Shown: positions 38,965 to 49,788, counted from the stretch's first letter. The stretch is DNA of 60,811 bases from Gemmatimonadota bacterium (GCA_003220795.1 QHTK01000052.1:591-61401), one strand, 5' to 3'. The notes: generated by a model not told the origin, from the sequence alone. Program-made: numbers and translations.

Positions 38965-39687
38965 TCAGACCTCTCCCGTCACCGGCAGGATCTCGCCCGT
39001 GATCGCGCCCGCCGCGTCGCTCGCGAGAAACAGCACGGCGTTCACGAGCTGGTCGAGCTCGACCCACCGCACTTTGGCGTCTTTCATCTGGGCGAGGTTG
39101 TCGGCGGTCTTCATCATGCCCGGCGCGACGGCGTTCACGCGCACCCCCCGGTCCGCGAACTCGCGGGCCAGGGCGCGCGTCAATCCCGCCACCGCCGCCT
39201 TGGCGGCGATGTACGACGCCATCAGGCGCTGCGGCTTGAGTACCGCGATCGATGCGAAGTTCACGATCGCGCCGCCGCCGCGCTCGAGCAGCAAGGGGAT
39301 GGCCTCCTGCGAGACGAGGAACGCGGTCTTCAAGTTGACCGCCAGCTCGCGCTCCAGCTGCTCCGGCCGCAGCTCGAGCGCGGGTCCATAGTTGAGGAGC
39401 CCACCGGCGACATTCACGACTACGTCGAGGCCGCCGAACGCCTGTTTCGCCTCCGCCACGGCCCGGCGCGCGGCGTCCGGCGTCGTGAGGTCGCCCGCGA
39501 CAGCGCGGACGGCCACCCGAGCGGCCGTGAGCTCCCGCGCCCGGTCCGCGATCACGGTGGGGTCGTGGCCCGCGATGACGAGCTGGGCGCCCGCCGCGCC
39601 GAAGCCGCGCGCGACCGCCTGCCCGATCTGCCCGACTCGGCCTACCCCGGTGATGAGGGCGACCTTGCCGCCGAAATCGACGGGCAC
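38965..39687 (-). CDS. Short-chain dehydrogenase/reductase
   Basis: 240-residue classical SDR: cofactor loop ALITGVGRVGQIGQAV, VNVAGGLLN, catalytic Ser in NFASIAV and YIAAK, and APGMMKT near the end. FabG-like, substrate not predictable. Four bases from the peroxiredoxin gene. Confidence 0.9.
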   Translation of the reverse strand: MPVDFGGKVALITGVGRVGQIGQAVARGFGAAGAQLVIAGHDPTVIADRARELTAARVAVRAVAGDLTTPDAARRAVAEAKQAFGGLDVVVNVAGGLLNYGPALELRPEQLERELAVNLKTAFLVSQEAIPLLLERGGGAIVNFASIAVLKPQRLMASYIAAKAAVAGLTRALAREFADRGVRVNAVAPGMMKTADNLAQMKDAKVRWVELDQLVNAVLFLASDAAGAITGEILPVTGEV

Positions 39688-39691
39688 TGCC

Positions 39692-40144
39692 TCAGCTCTT
39701 CCCGTTGCTCGCCACGGCGACGATCTCGTCCACGGGCGGTGCGCCGCGCTGCGCGAAGGCGATGGTCCCGTCGCGGGCCACCACGTAGACGGTGCGCTGG
39801 ATGCCCTGCCCGTCGTCTTTGAGCGCGTGATACGCCCGAGCGATCGCCCGGTCGGGATCGGAAAGCAGGGGAAAATTGAACCCCAGCTTGGTGGCGTAGT
39901 TGAAGTGAGCGTCCACCCCGGCGGGGTTCACGCCGAAGGGCTGGATCCCGGCTCGCTGGAGCTTGGCCATCTCGTCGCGCACGGCGGAGAGTTGGCGGTT
40001 TCACCCCGGAGTGTTGTTGCCCGGGTAGAACACGAGCGCGACGTGCTTCGACTTCAGGACGTCGGCAAGCGTGTAGGTCTTGCCGTCGGACGCTTCGGCC
40101 TTGAATACCGGCGCCTTGCCGCCGATGGGCAGGAGTTCGGTCAT
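39692..40144 (-). CDS. bcp: Bcp/PrxQ-type peroxiredoxin with selenocysteine at the peroxidatic site (TGA read through)
   Basis: 150 residues if the TGA at 40001-40003 encodes Sec. The motif FYPGNNTPG-U-NRQLSAVRDE aligns with FYPKDNTPGCTKEACAFRD-type Bcp, with TGA exactly at the peroxidatic Cys (residue 48). Both sides are in frame, and the 102 residues after TGA are normal Bcp (LLSDPDRAIARAYHALKD, GIQRTVYVVARDGTI). No resolving Cys exists; the +5 position is Ser, and the protein has no Cys at all. A weak hairpin with loop GCGCG starts 21 nt after the TGA. ATGA overlap with the PHP gene. Confidence 0.82.
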
Positions 40145-41010
40145 GAGATGTCCTTACGGTTCTCCGAGACGACTTCTCGCGACGCCTTGGCGCGACGCTG
40201 TTCGAGCTGTTCCAACCACTCGAGCGGCACGTCGAGGCCGCCGAGCGTCGTGTGCGCGTCCCCGAGCTCGGTATCGCCGTGCCAGTCCGACCCTCCGCTG
40301 ATGGCGAGCCCGAGACGCTGCGCGATGCGCGTGAGCCGCTGCTCGACGGCCGGCGAGTGGCTCGGGTGCCGCACTTCGAGCCCATCCAGCCCTTGCTCCT
40401 GGAACGACCGGATCTGCCCCTCGCTGCCGTGCTCGCCGAGATGGGCGGCGAGCGCGAGCGCGCCCACGCCGTGGACGAGGTCGGTCACCTGGCGCAGCAG
40501 CGGCAGCGGCTTCTCGACGTACGCCGGGCGGCCGCGCCCCAGATAGCGCGCGAACGCGTCGTTGATGTCTGCGGCGACGCCGCGGGCGACCAGGGCCCGC
40601 GCCACGTGCGGGCGTCCGACCGAGCCGTCTCGGGCCTCGCGCAACACGTCAGCGAGCGCGATCTCCACGCCGAGCCGCTGCAGCCGGGCGACCATCTGCT
40701 CGGCGCGGCGGTGCCGGGCGGCCCGCGTCCCGACCAGAAAGTCCTCCAACCGCGGCTCGCCAGCAGGCAGGAAATAACCAAGGACGTGCAGCTCGCCCCA
40801 CGGCGCCTTGACACTGAACTCGCACCCCGGAACGACCCGGATCGCCAGCGTCTCCCCCGCGCGCATGGCCTCCGCTACGCCGTCGGTGGTATCGTGGTCG
40901 GTCAGCGCGATCGCGGCGAGGCCCGCCGCCTTGGCCCGTCGCATCACTTCGGCGGGGGCGAACTCCCCGTCGGATGCCGTGGAATGACAGTGGAGATCAA
41001 CGCGCGCCGT
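40141..41010 (-). CDS. PHP-domain phosphoesterase, probable ACG start
   Basis: 289 residues. Metal ligands in VDLHCHSTASDGEFAP at the very N terminus, LTDHDTTDG, CEFSVKAPWGELHVLGY, AAHLGEHG and SGGSDWHGD; resembles the RNase AM / 3',5'-nucleotide phosphatase group. The first ATG/GTG in frame (40944-40947) would delete the essential DLHCH motif, and a stop lies upstream. The ACG at 41008-41010 has GGAG seven bases before it and gives MARVDLHCHS, so ACG is the likely start. Confidence 0.82.
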   Translation of the reverse strand, partial: TARVDLHCHSTASDGEFAPAEVMRRAKAAGLAAIALTDHDTTDGVAEAMRAGETLAIRVVPGCEFSVKAPWGELHVLGYFLPAGEPRLEDFLVGTRAARHRRAEQMVARLQRLGVEIALADVLREARDGSVGRPHVARALVARGVAADINDAFARYLGRGRPAYVEKPLPLLRQVTDLVHGVGALALAAHLGEHGSEGQIRSFQEQGLDGLEVRHPSHSPAVEQRLTRIAQRLGLAISGGSDWHGDTELGDAHTTLGGLDVPLEWLEQLEQRRAKASREVVSENRKDIS

Positions 41011-41266
41011 AGGCGCTCTCCGGAGCCGTCCAGGACGGTTGTGACTGACGCAACAGGTCGATCAGCTGACGGTCCGACAGCTCGGCGAGCGAGGCGTCGG
41101 TGCTGCGGCTCCCCACGGGGGCGTAGCGGGTGAAGCGGCGCCGACGCTCGGGGCCCGTCCCCTGCTGAAACACCAGCCCGAACTCGTCTTTGCCGTAGAC
41201 GGTCACCCGCCCGGAGGGCGACACCTCCCACACCTCGCCGTCGACGGTGATCCTGCGCCGCGCCAC
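40997..41266 (-). CDS. Small conserved-looking hypothetical protein
   Basis: 89 residues, starts MARRRITVDGEVWEVSPSG and looks like a short beta-rich domain followed by a helix (LSDRQLIDLLRQSQPSW). It overlaps the PHP gene by 14 nt and abuts the next gene. Not recognised. Confidence 0.65.
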   Translation of the reverse strand: MARRRITVDGEVWEVSPSGRVTVYGKDEFGLVFQQGTGPERRRRFTRYAPVGSRSTDASLAELSDRQLIDLLRQSQPSWTAPESAYGAR

Positions 41267-41581
41267 TTACGCCTCGGCCCCCGCGGCGAGCGAGACCTCG
41301 GTCCAGAGCTCCCAAGCGTCCGGCGCGTAGGTGCCGAGGCTCTGCAGGCGCCTTTCGAGCGTGATCTCCTCGGGAAGGCGCGACGCCTGCGCCCGGTGGG
41401 ACATCTCGGTCGGGCTTTCGGAGAACTCCGTGAACAGCTGCGGGTCCTTGGCATTGCGGAACACCCAGATGCGCTGCCCGCGCGCTTCCGCGAACTGGCA
41501 CAGGTCCCGCAGCGTCGCCAGATAGTCGGGCTCGTTGGCCGGGGGGACCCGCACCCGGGCGGCGGTAAGCACCTTGGCCAT
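41267..41581 (-). CDS. Small dimeric alpha/beta-barrel-like hypothetical protein
   Basis: 104 residues with the layout MAKVLTAARVRVPPAN, an acidic helix, IWVFRNAKDPQLFTEFSES and a second helix, reminiscent of antibiotic-monooxygenase-like ferredoxin folds. Assignment is structural impression only. Between the E2 gene (2 nt) and the 89-residue gene (0 nt). Confidence 0.6.
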   Translation of the reverse strand: MAKVLTAARVRVPPANEPDYLATLRDLCQFAEARGQRIWVFRNAKDPQLFTEFSESPTEMSHRAQASRLPEEITLERRLQSLGTYAPDAWELWTEVSLAAGAEA

Positions 41582-41583
41582 GG

Positions 41584-42885
41584 CTAGATCGCTCCCTCGG
41601 GGAAGTCTTCGAGCACCCGCTTCACATCGGCGAGGAAGCGGTCGGCGTCGGCGCCGTCCACGACACGGTGATCATAGGACATCGATACCATCCCCAGCGT
41701 GCGGATGGCGAGCGTGTCGGTGCCGTCGGGCAGGGTCACGACCTTGGGGCGCTTCTCGATCGTACCCACGCCGAGGATCGCCACCTGGGGCTGGTTGATG
41801 ATCGGCGCGCCCGCATACGATCCGAACACGCCGGGGTTCGTGATGGTGAACGTGCCGCGCTGGATCTCGTCGGGCAGGAGCTTCTTGGTGCGGGCGCGCT
41901 CACCCAGATCGTTGATCGCGCGCGCGATACCGACGAGAGACAGCTCGTCGACGTGCTTCACGACGGGCACGATCAGGCCCCACTCGAGCGCCACGGCGAT
42001 CCCGATGTTCACGTCGCCGCGATAGATGATGTTGTCCCCCGACACCGCGGCGTTCACGACGGGGTGGCGGCGCAGGTTCTCGGCACACGCCTTGGCGATG
42101 AAGGCGAGATACGTGAGGTTCACGCCGCGCTCGGCGTACGCCGCCTTGTGCTTTCGGCGGAGCTCGGCGACGCGGCTGTAGTCCACCTCGAAGAAGCTCG
42201 TCACGTGCGCCGAGGTACGGCGCGACATGATCATGTGATCGGCCGTGATCTTGCGGATCTTCGAGAACGGCTCGACGCGATCGCCGGGCCAGGGCTCGAC
42301 GCTCGGGTGCTGGATTACGGCGGGACCCGGGACCCGGGACCCGGACACCGTGGGCTCCGGGGCTCGCTCAATGACCCGAAGGATGTCCTGCTTCGTCACT
42401 CGACCGGCGAACCCGGTCCCGGGAATCGTCGAGATGTCCACCGCGTGTTCCGCCGCGATCTTGCGGACCAGCGGCGTGGAGCGGCGACGCAACCGATCTT
42501 CGGCGGTCTCGGTTCCGTCACCCTTGGGAGCAGCGACGGGGGGCGACGGCGCAGGACGGGGAATGACGGGGGAGGACGCCGGCGGTGGGGGAGCGGCCTT
42601 CGCCGGCGCCGGAGCAGCTGCGACCGGCTGTAGGGTCGCGCTCTTGTCCGTCTCGATCACCGCCACGAGGGTCTGCACCGGCACCGTCTGGCCTTCCTGC
42701 ACCTTGATCTCCGCCAGCACCCCGGCCGTGGGGGACGGAATCTCCGCGTCCACTTTGTCGGTCGAGATCTCGAACAACGGCTCGTCCCGCTTCACCGGAT
42801 CCCCAAGCTTCTTGAGCCACTTGCTCACGGTCCCTTCGGCGATGGATTCGCCCATCTGGGGCATGAGCACGTCAACGCGAGCCAT
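41584..42885 (-). CDS. 2-oxoacid dehydrogenase E2 (dihydrolipoyl acyltransferase)
   Basis: 433 residues: lipoyl domain with K44 in EISTDKVDAEIPSP, Ala/Pro linker, peripheral subunit-binding domain (STPLVRKIAAEHAVDISTI), another linker encoded in part by three GGGACCC repeats (42322-42342), and the catalytic domain ending SYDHRVVDGADADRF. Likely the core of a pyruvate or branched-chain complex with the two E1 genes upstream; E3 is not in the window. Confidence 0.93.
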   Translation of the reverse strand: MARVDVLMPQMGESIAEGTVSKWLKKLGDPVKRDEPLFEISTDKVDAEIPSPTAGVLAEIKVQEGQTVPVQTLVAVIETDKSATLQPVAAAPAPAKAAPPPPASSPVIPRPAPSPPVAAPKGDGTETAEDRLRRRSTPLVRKIAAEHAVDISTIPGTGFAGRVTKQDILRVIERAPEPTVSGSRVPGPAVIQHPSVEPWPGDRVEPFSKIRKITADHMIMSRRTSAHVTSFFEVDYSRVAELRRKHKAAYAERGVNLTYLAFIAKACAENLRRHPVVNAAVSGDNIIYRGDVNIGIAVALEWGLIVPVVKHVDELSLVGIARAINDLGERARTKKLLPDEIQRGTFTITNPGVFGSYAGAPIINQPQVAILGVGTIEKRPKVVTLPDGTDTLAIRTLGMVSMSYDHRVVDGADADRFLADVKRVLEDFPEGAI

Positions 42886-42894
42886 GAGCGCTCC

Positions 42895-43875
42895 TCAGTA
42901 CGCCGCAAGCCATCGTGCGGCCTTAACGATGTCTTCGGTCTGCGGCAGCACAAAGTCTTCCAAGGTCGGCGCGTACGGCAACGGCACGTCGTGCGCCGTC
43001 ACCCGCCTGATCGGCGCGTCGAGCCACTCGAACGCTTGCTCGTTGATGCGCGCCGCGATCTCCCCGGCGACGCCCCCGGTGCGGGTGTCTTCGTGCACGA
43101 GGAGCACTTTGTTGGTCTTCTTCACGGTCCGCATGATCGCGGCGTCGTCCATCGGCAGGAGCGTCCGCAGATCCAGTACCTCCGCCGCCACGCCGTCTTC
43201 CTTCTCGAGCCGGTCGGCGGCCTCGAGCGACTTCCACACCGTCGCACCGTAGGTCACGATCGAGAGGTCTTTCCCCTCGCGTGCGAGTCGCGCCTCGCCG
43301 ATCGGAGTCACGATCTCCTCACCCTCGGGGAGCTGCTCCTTGATGCGGCGATACAGCCACTTGTGCTCGAGGTAGAGAACCGGGTCGTCGTCGCGGATCG
43401 AGGCCTTGATGAGCCCCTTTGCGTCGCGGGCGGTGGCGGGGTAAACGATCTTCAGGCCCGGCGTGTGAAAGAACGCGGCCTCCGGGTTCTGCGAGTGAAA
43501 CGGCCCGCCGCGCACATAGCCGCCGCACGGGCCCCGCACGACGATGGGGGTGGCGAGGCCCGCGCGGTAGCGCGCCGTCGCGACATAATTCGTGAGCATG
43601 TCGTAGGCGCACGACACAAAGTCGATGAACTGCATCTCTGCCACCGGCCGCATGCCCATGTGCGCCGCGCCGGCCGCCGCTCCGACGATCGCGGCTTCGG
43701 AGATCGGCGTGTCGATCACGCGCTGGGCGCCGAACCGCTGCGAGAAGCCTTCCGTGACCTTGAACGCGCCGCCGTACAGGCCCACGTCCTCCCCCAGAAT
43801 GAAGACGCGGTCGTCGCGCTCCATCTCCTCCCACAGCCCCTGGCGCAGCGCCTCGAGATAGGTGACTTCGGGCAT
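42895..43875 (-). CDS. 2-oxoacid dehydrogenase E1 beta subunit
   Basis: 326 residues: VTYLEALRQGLWEEMERDD, LGEDVGLYGGAFKVTEG, DTPISEAAIVGAAAGAAHMG and EMQFIDFVSCAYDML, all typical of the beta chain. Overlaps the alpha gene by one base and sits 9 nt before the E2 gene. ATG at 43875. Confidence 0.94.
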   Translation of the reverse strand: MPEVTYLEALRQGLWEEMERDDRVFILGEDVGLYGGAFKVTEGFSQRFGAQRVIDTPISEAAIVGAAAGAAHMGMRPVAEMQFIDFVSCAYDMLTNYVATARYRAGLATPIVVRGPCGGYVRGGPFHSQNPEAAFFHTPGLKIVYPATARDAKGLIKASIRDDDPVLYLEHKWLYRRIKEQLPEGEEIVTPIGEARLAREGKDLSIVTYGATVWKSLEAADRLEKEDGVAAEVLDLRTLLPMDDAAIMRTVKKTNKVLLVHEDTRTGGVAGEIAARINEQAFEWLDAPIRRVTAHDVPLPYAPTLEDFVLPQTEDIVKAARWLAAY

Positions 43876-44930
43876 CAGAGACTCCGAAACCAGAGTCGTT
43901 CCGCGGCCCGCGGATTCGCGTACACGCCGGGAAGCGCCGTCTCGCCCTGAGGCAGTGGCTCGTCGACGCAGGCGTCGGTGGCCTCGTCGATCTCCGCCCG
44001 CACGCGCTCGTCGACGCCGGACAGGTCCCGCTCTTCCGCCCAGTCGTGCTGGAGCAGCTGTTTCACGTAGCGGTCGATCGGGTCGTTTTGCTTCGCCCAC
44101 CAGTCGAGCTCGTCGGGCGGCACGTAGTGCTGGTCGTCGTGCTCGGCGTGGCCCTTGCGGCGGTACGTCTTCACTTCGAGGAACTGCACGCCCGCGCCGC
44201 CCCGAGCGCGCTCCACGGCGAGCTTCGTCGCCTGGTACACGGCGAGCACGTCGTTGCCGTCCACGGTGGCCGCCGCGATGCCGTATCCTTTCGCCTTGTC
44301 GGCCAAGTCCTTGACCGCGAACTGCTGCTCGGGCGGCGTGGAGTACGCCCAGCGATTGTACTCGGCGATCACCACCAGGGGACACCGCTGCACCGCCGCG
44401 AAGTTCAGCCCCTCGTGGAACGTTCCGGTGGAGGTGGCGCCGTCCCCGATGTAGACGAGCCCCACCCGCGGCTCCCCGCGCAGCTTGAAGGTCAGGGTAA
44501 TCCCGGCCATGACCGGAATCATGTCGCCCAGGTGCGAAATCTGGCCGAGGTAGCCCAGCTCCAGGTTGTTGAAGTGGACGTTCAGCTCGCGGCCCCGCGT
44601 GGGCCCATCGGCCTTGGCCATGTACTGACGCAATATCTCGACGGGCCGAGCTCCCATGACGAGCATCGAGCCCAGGTTGCGAATCAGGGGCGAGAGGATG
44701 TCGCGGTTCTTGCCCCGCTCCAGCGCGTAGGCCGACGCCACCGATTCCCCCTCCTGGCCAAGCGAGCGGAACAGTCCCCCGATGACCTTGCTTTGCCGGT
44801 ACAGCGCCGTGAGCCGCTCCTCCAGCGTGCGCGTCACCCGCAGATAGCGGTAGATTTCGAGCAGCTGCTCGCGGGTGAGCCGTGCCGGAAGCGGCGGGGA
44901 TTGGGTGGTGGGACCAGTGCGGGACACCAT
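43875..44930 (-). CDS. 2-oxoacid dehydrogenase E1 alpha subunit
   Basis: 351 residues. ThDP/Mg motif GDGATSTGTFHEGLNFAAV followed by VVIAEYNRWAYSTP, and the phosphorylation-loop-like YRRKGHAEHDDQHY. The HLGDMIPVMAGITL region resembles pyruvate and branched-chain E1. No ribosome site precedes the ATG; a TACAAT element (44936-44941) ends five bases before it, suggesting a leaderless message. Confidence 0.93.
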   Translation of the reverse strand: MVSRTGPTTQSPPLPARLTREQLLEIYRYLRVTRTLEERLTALYRQSKVIGGLFRSLGQEGESVASAYALERGKNRDILSPLIRNLGSMLVMGARPVEILRQYMAKADGPTRGRELNVHFNNLELGYLGQISHLGDMIPVMAGITLTFKLRGEPRVGLVYIGDGATSTGTFHEGLNFAAVQRCPLVVIAEYNRWAYSTPPEQQFAVKDLADKAKGYGIAAATVDGNDVLAVYQATKLAVERARGGAGVQFLEVKTYRRKGHAEHDDQHYVPPDELDWWAKQNDPIDRYVKQLLQHDWAEERDLSGVDERVRAEIDEATDACVDEPLPQGETALPGVYANPRAAERLWFRSL

Positions 44931-44983
44931 TGTAAATTGTAGTGGGCGTGAAACTTGGCTGATCGAGCCGGGAGAATCAAGTT

Positions 44984-45199
44984 ATGGCGACGTTGAAGCT
45001 GCGCGTGAGCGGCATGAGCTGCGGGCACTGCCAGGCGAAGGTTGCAGCGGCGCTGCAGACGACCGCAGGGGTCTATACGGCGATCGTCGACCTGCGGGCC
45101 GGTGAGGCCGAGATCGACTTCAACGACGACACTGTGACGACCCAGCAACTGGTCGCGGCGGTCGAGCGGGCGGGGTACGGAGCGAAGCTCGCCGGCTAG
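44984..45199 (+). CDS. copZ: Copper chaperone, single HMA domain
   Basis: 71 residues, beta-alpha-beta-beta-alpha-beta fold with metal site GMSCGHC (C13/C16) and VERAGYGAKL at the end. It would carry Cu(I) to the ATPase encoded opposite. GGGAGAA precedes the ATG. Its TAG stop overlaps the stop of the convergent gene (CTAG). Confidence 0.93.
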   Translation: MATLKLRVSGMSCGHCQAKVAAALQTTAGVYTAIVDLRAGEAEIDFNDDTVTTQQLVAAVERAGYGAKLAG

Positions 45200-45486
45200 T
45201 ACGCGCCGCGCAGTTCGTGACTGGGCTCGACCTGGCGGTGTAGCTCGGCCAGAAAGCGCCGCGCCAACCGGTCGATCTCCGACTCGCCCACCTGATCGGT
45301 GCCCACCTCGATGAACGTGTAGTGCCCACCCTCCGCCCGCGCGGCGATCGTGATCTTGCCGAGGGGGCCCGCGAACGCCCGCCGCCGGGGCGACTCCTCG
45401 GCCGGCGCCATCCGGCTCCCGAAGAACGCTTTGGCCGCGTCGAGCGCCGCGTCGGGCGAGAGCGCGGTGCGATGGAAGTATTTCAT
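45196..45486 (-). CDS. Small hypothetical protein beside the copper genes
   Basis: 96 residues (MKYFHRTALSPDAALDAAKA..., FAGPLGKITIAARAEGGHYTF), probably alpha/beta. No Cys or His cluster, so not an obvious metal protein. Seven bases after copA on the same strand; likely cotranscribed. Confidence 0.65.
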   Translation of the reverse strand: MKYFHRTALSPDAALDAAKAFFGSRMAPAEESPRRRAFAGPLGKITIAARAEGGHYTFIEVGTDQVGESEIDRLARRFLAELHRQVEPSHELRGAY

Positions 45487-45493
45487 CGCCAGC

Positions 45494-48046
45494 TCACGTC
45501 GCCCACGCCGGCCGGAAGCGCCGCAAGGTGAGGCTGTTCAAGACCACGGACAAGCTCGACCACGCCATCGCGGCGCTCGCGAGCACGGGTGAGAGCAGCC
45601 AGCCGGTGAAGGGGTACAGCACGCCGGCGGCGACCGGGATGAGCACGACGTTGTACGCAAACGCCCACATCAGATTCCAGCGGATGGTGCGCAGCGTGCG
45701 CTTGGAGAGCTGGATCGCGGTCACCACCCCGCGCAGGTCACCGCGGATGAGGGTCACGTCGGACGCCTCCATGGCGATGTCGGTCCCCGTCCCGATCGCG
45801 ATCCCGACATCCGCTTGAGCCAGCGCCGGCGCGTCGTTGATTCCGTCGCCCACCATCACGACGTGGCCGCCGCGCTGCTGCAGCTTCTTCACGAGCTCGG
45901 CCTTTTGGGACGGCAGCACTTCGGGAATTACGTCATCGATGGCCACCTCTTTCGCGACCGCCTCGGCGCCTTTGCGGGAGTCGCCGGACACCATGGTCAC
46001 CGCGAGCCCCAGTTTCTTCAGATGCAGGATCGCGTCCTTCGCCGTGGGCTTGATCGGATCGGAGATCGCGATGACGGCGTAGACCGTGTTGTTCACCACC
46101 ACGATGACCGGCGTGCGGCCCTGGGCGGCCAGCCGGTCGGCATCCTGGCCGAGGGAGCCGAGCTCGAGGCTGCGCTCCCGCGCGTGGCGCAGCGAGATCA
46201 CCTCGATGATGCGACGATCCACCGTGCCGCGGGCGCCGCGGCCCTCCATGACCGCGAACTTCTCGACCGGCAGGATGTCGACTTGCTTGTCTTTCGCGGC
46301 CCGCAGGATCGCGGCGGCGAGCGGGTGCTCCGAACGCTGCTCCACGGCTGCCGCCCACTTGAGGACCTCCGCCGGCGCGATGGGCGTCCCGTCAGGCCGC
46401 TTCGCAGTGACGATATGCGTCACGGTCGGCTTCCCCTCCGTGATCGTGCCCGTCTTGTCGAGCAGCACGGACCGCACGCGCGACAAGCGCTCGAGCCCTT
46501 CCCCGCTCCGGACCAGGATCCCGTGCTCGGCCGCCTTCCCGGTGCCCACGAGGATCGCCGTCGGCGTCGCCAGGCCAAGCGCGCACGGGCAGGCGATGAT
46601 GAGCACGGTGACGAGGGCGATCGTGGAGAACAGTATGGCCGGCTCCGGCCCGAAGTCGAACCACGCCACGAACGCCGTGATGGCGAGGGCGATCACGATC
46701 GGGACGAACACTCCCGCGACCTGGTCCGCGAGCCGCTGGATGGGCGCCTTGCTGGACTGCGCGTCTTCGACGAGCTGGACGATCTGGCCCAGGGCCGAGT
46801 CCTTGCCGACCCGGAGGGCGCGGAACGTGACGCTGCCGGTCGTGTTCACGGTCGCGCCGATCACCTCGTCGCCGATCTTCTTGGGAACGGGCAACGGCTC
46901 GCCGGTAAGCATCGATTCGTCGACCGCCGACGCGCCCTCCGTCACGACGCCGTCGACCGGAATCTTCTCTCCCGGCTTCACGATCACGAGATCGCCCGGG
47001 ACGACCGCCTCCACCGCGAGCTCGGTTTCCTTGCCGTCCCGCACCACGTGCGCCGTTCGCGCCCTGAGGCCCGCCAGGCGCCGGATCGCCTGCGACGTGC
47101 GCCCCTTGGCTCGCGCCTCGAGCAGCCGGCCGAGCAGGATGAGCGCGATGATCGCGGACACGGCCTCGTAGTACACGTCGGCTGGCAACCCCGCCCGTGT
47201 GAACACGCCGGGCGCGAGCGTCGCGACGAGCGAGTACAGGAACGCCGCGCCGGTGCCGACCGCGATGAGCGTGTTCATGTCCGCCGTGCGGTGCCGGAAG
47301 CCGGCCCAGGCGCCGCGGTAGAACTGCTGGCCCGACCACGCCATCACGGGTAGGGTGAGCAGGGCGAGACCGAGCTTCAGCCATCGGGGGTCGAGCGCGA
47401 GCCGTCCGCCCAGGGCCGCGTCGAGCCGCAGCGCGAGTGGCATGAGCAGGCGCCCCAGCAGGTCGACCGGCCGAAAGGTGGAATCCGCCTGCTCCGCCAT
47501 CAGCAGCATCGAGCCCAGCATCGCGACGACCGCCACCGCGGCGGCGAGCGCGAATTTCCAAGTGAGGCTCTTGATCTCGCGCTGCCGCATGATCCGCTCG
47601 CGCTCGGCCGGGTCCTCGGCGGGGATCGGCTCCGCCACCTGGAAGCCCGCCTGCGCGACCGCCTGCTCGAGTGCCGCGGCCGTCGTGGCCCCGGGGACGT
47701 AGTCCACGGTGACGGTCTCGGTCGCCTGGTTCGCCGCCGCGCGCACCACGCCCTTCACCCGACCGAGCACCTGCTCGAGCGGCGCAACGCTGGGCGCGTA
47801 GTGCAGCTGCTCGACGCCGAACGTGACGCTCGCGCTGCCACAATCGTAGCCGGCGGCGCGAACCGTCTTGATCAGCTCGGCGACGCCGGTCTGCGCGTCG
47901 TCGTAATCCACGGCGGCCTTCGCCGTCGCGTAATTGACCGTGGCCGCGCCGACCCCGGTGGCGCCCGTCAACGCCTCCTGCACCGTGGCGGCGCAGGACG
48001 CGCAGCTCATCCCCTCGATCGGGAGCACGATCCGCGCCTTACTCAT
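45494..48046 (-). CDS. copA: P1B copper-exporting ATPase
   Basis: 850 residues. N-terminal HMA domain with C15-A-S-C18; a second HMA-like domain (about 72-150) has lost its CxxC pair. Then TM helices, TGE in the actuator, metal site [22 protein letters not shown] phosphorylation site, the SEHPLA nucleotide motif and [16 protein letters not shown]. Exports Cu(I) from the cytosol. Overlaps the cupredoxin gene by 8 nt. Confidence 0.96.
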   Translation of the reverse strand: MSKARIVLPIEGMSCASCAATVQEALTGATGVGAATVNYATAKAAVDYDDAQTGVAELIKTVRAAGYDCGSASVTFGVEQLHYAPSVAPLEQVLGRVKGVVRAAANQATETVTVDYVPGATTAAALEQAVAQAGFQVAEPIPAEDPAERERIMRQREIKSLTWKFALAAAVAVVAMLGSMLLMAEQADSTFRPVDLLGRLLMPLALRLDAALGGRLALDPRWLKLGLALLTLPVMAWSGQQFYRGAWAGFRHRTADMNTLIAVGTGAAFLYSLVATLAPGVFTRAGLPADVYYEAVSAIIALILLGRLLEARAKGRTSQAIRRLAGLRARTAHVVRDGKETELAVEAVVPGDLVIVKPGEKIPVDGVVTEGASAVDESMLTGEPLPVPKKIGDEVIGATVNTTGSVTFRALRVGKDSALGQIVQLVEDAQSSKAPIQRLADQVAGVFVPIVIALAITAFVAWFDFGPEPAILFSTIALVTVLIIACPCALGLATPTAILVGTGKAAEHGILVRSGEGLERLSRVRSVLLDKTGTITEGKPTVTHIVTAKRPDGTPIAPAEVLKWAAAVEQRSEHPLAAAILRAAKDKQVDILPVEKFAVMEGRGARGTVDRRIIEVISLRHARERSLELGSLGQDADRLAAQGRTPVIVVVNNTVYAVIAISDPIKPTAKDAILHLKKLGLAVTMVSGDSRKGAEAVAKEVAIDDVIPEVLPSQKAELVKKLQQRGGHVVMVGDGINDAPALAQADVGIAIGTGTDIAMEASDVTLIRGDLRGVVTAIQLSKRTLRTIRWNLMWAFAYNVVLIPVAAGVLYPFTGWLLSPVLASAAMAWSSLSVVLNSLTLRRFRPAWAT

Positions 48047-48460
48047 GGAGCTTGTGGGGCGAAGCGGAGGGCCGCCGGTCCGGGCCGGCGGGTTCCACGA
48101 CGAGCAGTCCCTTCAGCATGTTCATGCCGCAACGGAAGTGGAACTCCCCCGCTTCCTGTGGGGTGAACTCGACGGCCGTGGTCTGGAAGGCGGGCAGCGC
48201 CACGTCGATCCCGAAGTCCTCGAACACGACCCGCTCGGAGCAGTCCGCCGTCTCGTCGCGGTAGAACTGCACTCGGACCGGCGTCCCCGCGCGCACGACG
48301 ATCGTGTCGGGCGTGTAGCCCCCCTTCACCGTGACGCGCACTTCCTGGACTCCGTCCGCCACGCCCGCCGGGACGGGCGGCCCGCTCGAGTAGAGGAAAT
48401 ACCATAACACCCAGACGATCGCGGCCACTCCGACGGCCGTGACGGCGTACTGCGCGGTGC

Positions 48461-48464
<4 letters not shown>
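48039..48464 (-). CDS. Membrane-anchored cupredoxin
   Basis: 141 residues: N-terminal TM helix ([19 protein letters not shown]), then a cupredoxin beta-sandwich with likely copper ligands in [10 protein letters not shown] and [12 protein letters not shown]. Faces the periplasm; gene order suggests it receives or buffers copper from CopA. Starts with GTG in a GTGA overlap with ino1. Confidence 0.82.
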
Positions 48465-49786
<1,322 letters not shown>

Positions 49787-49788
49787 GA

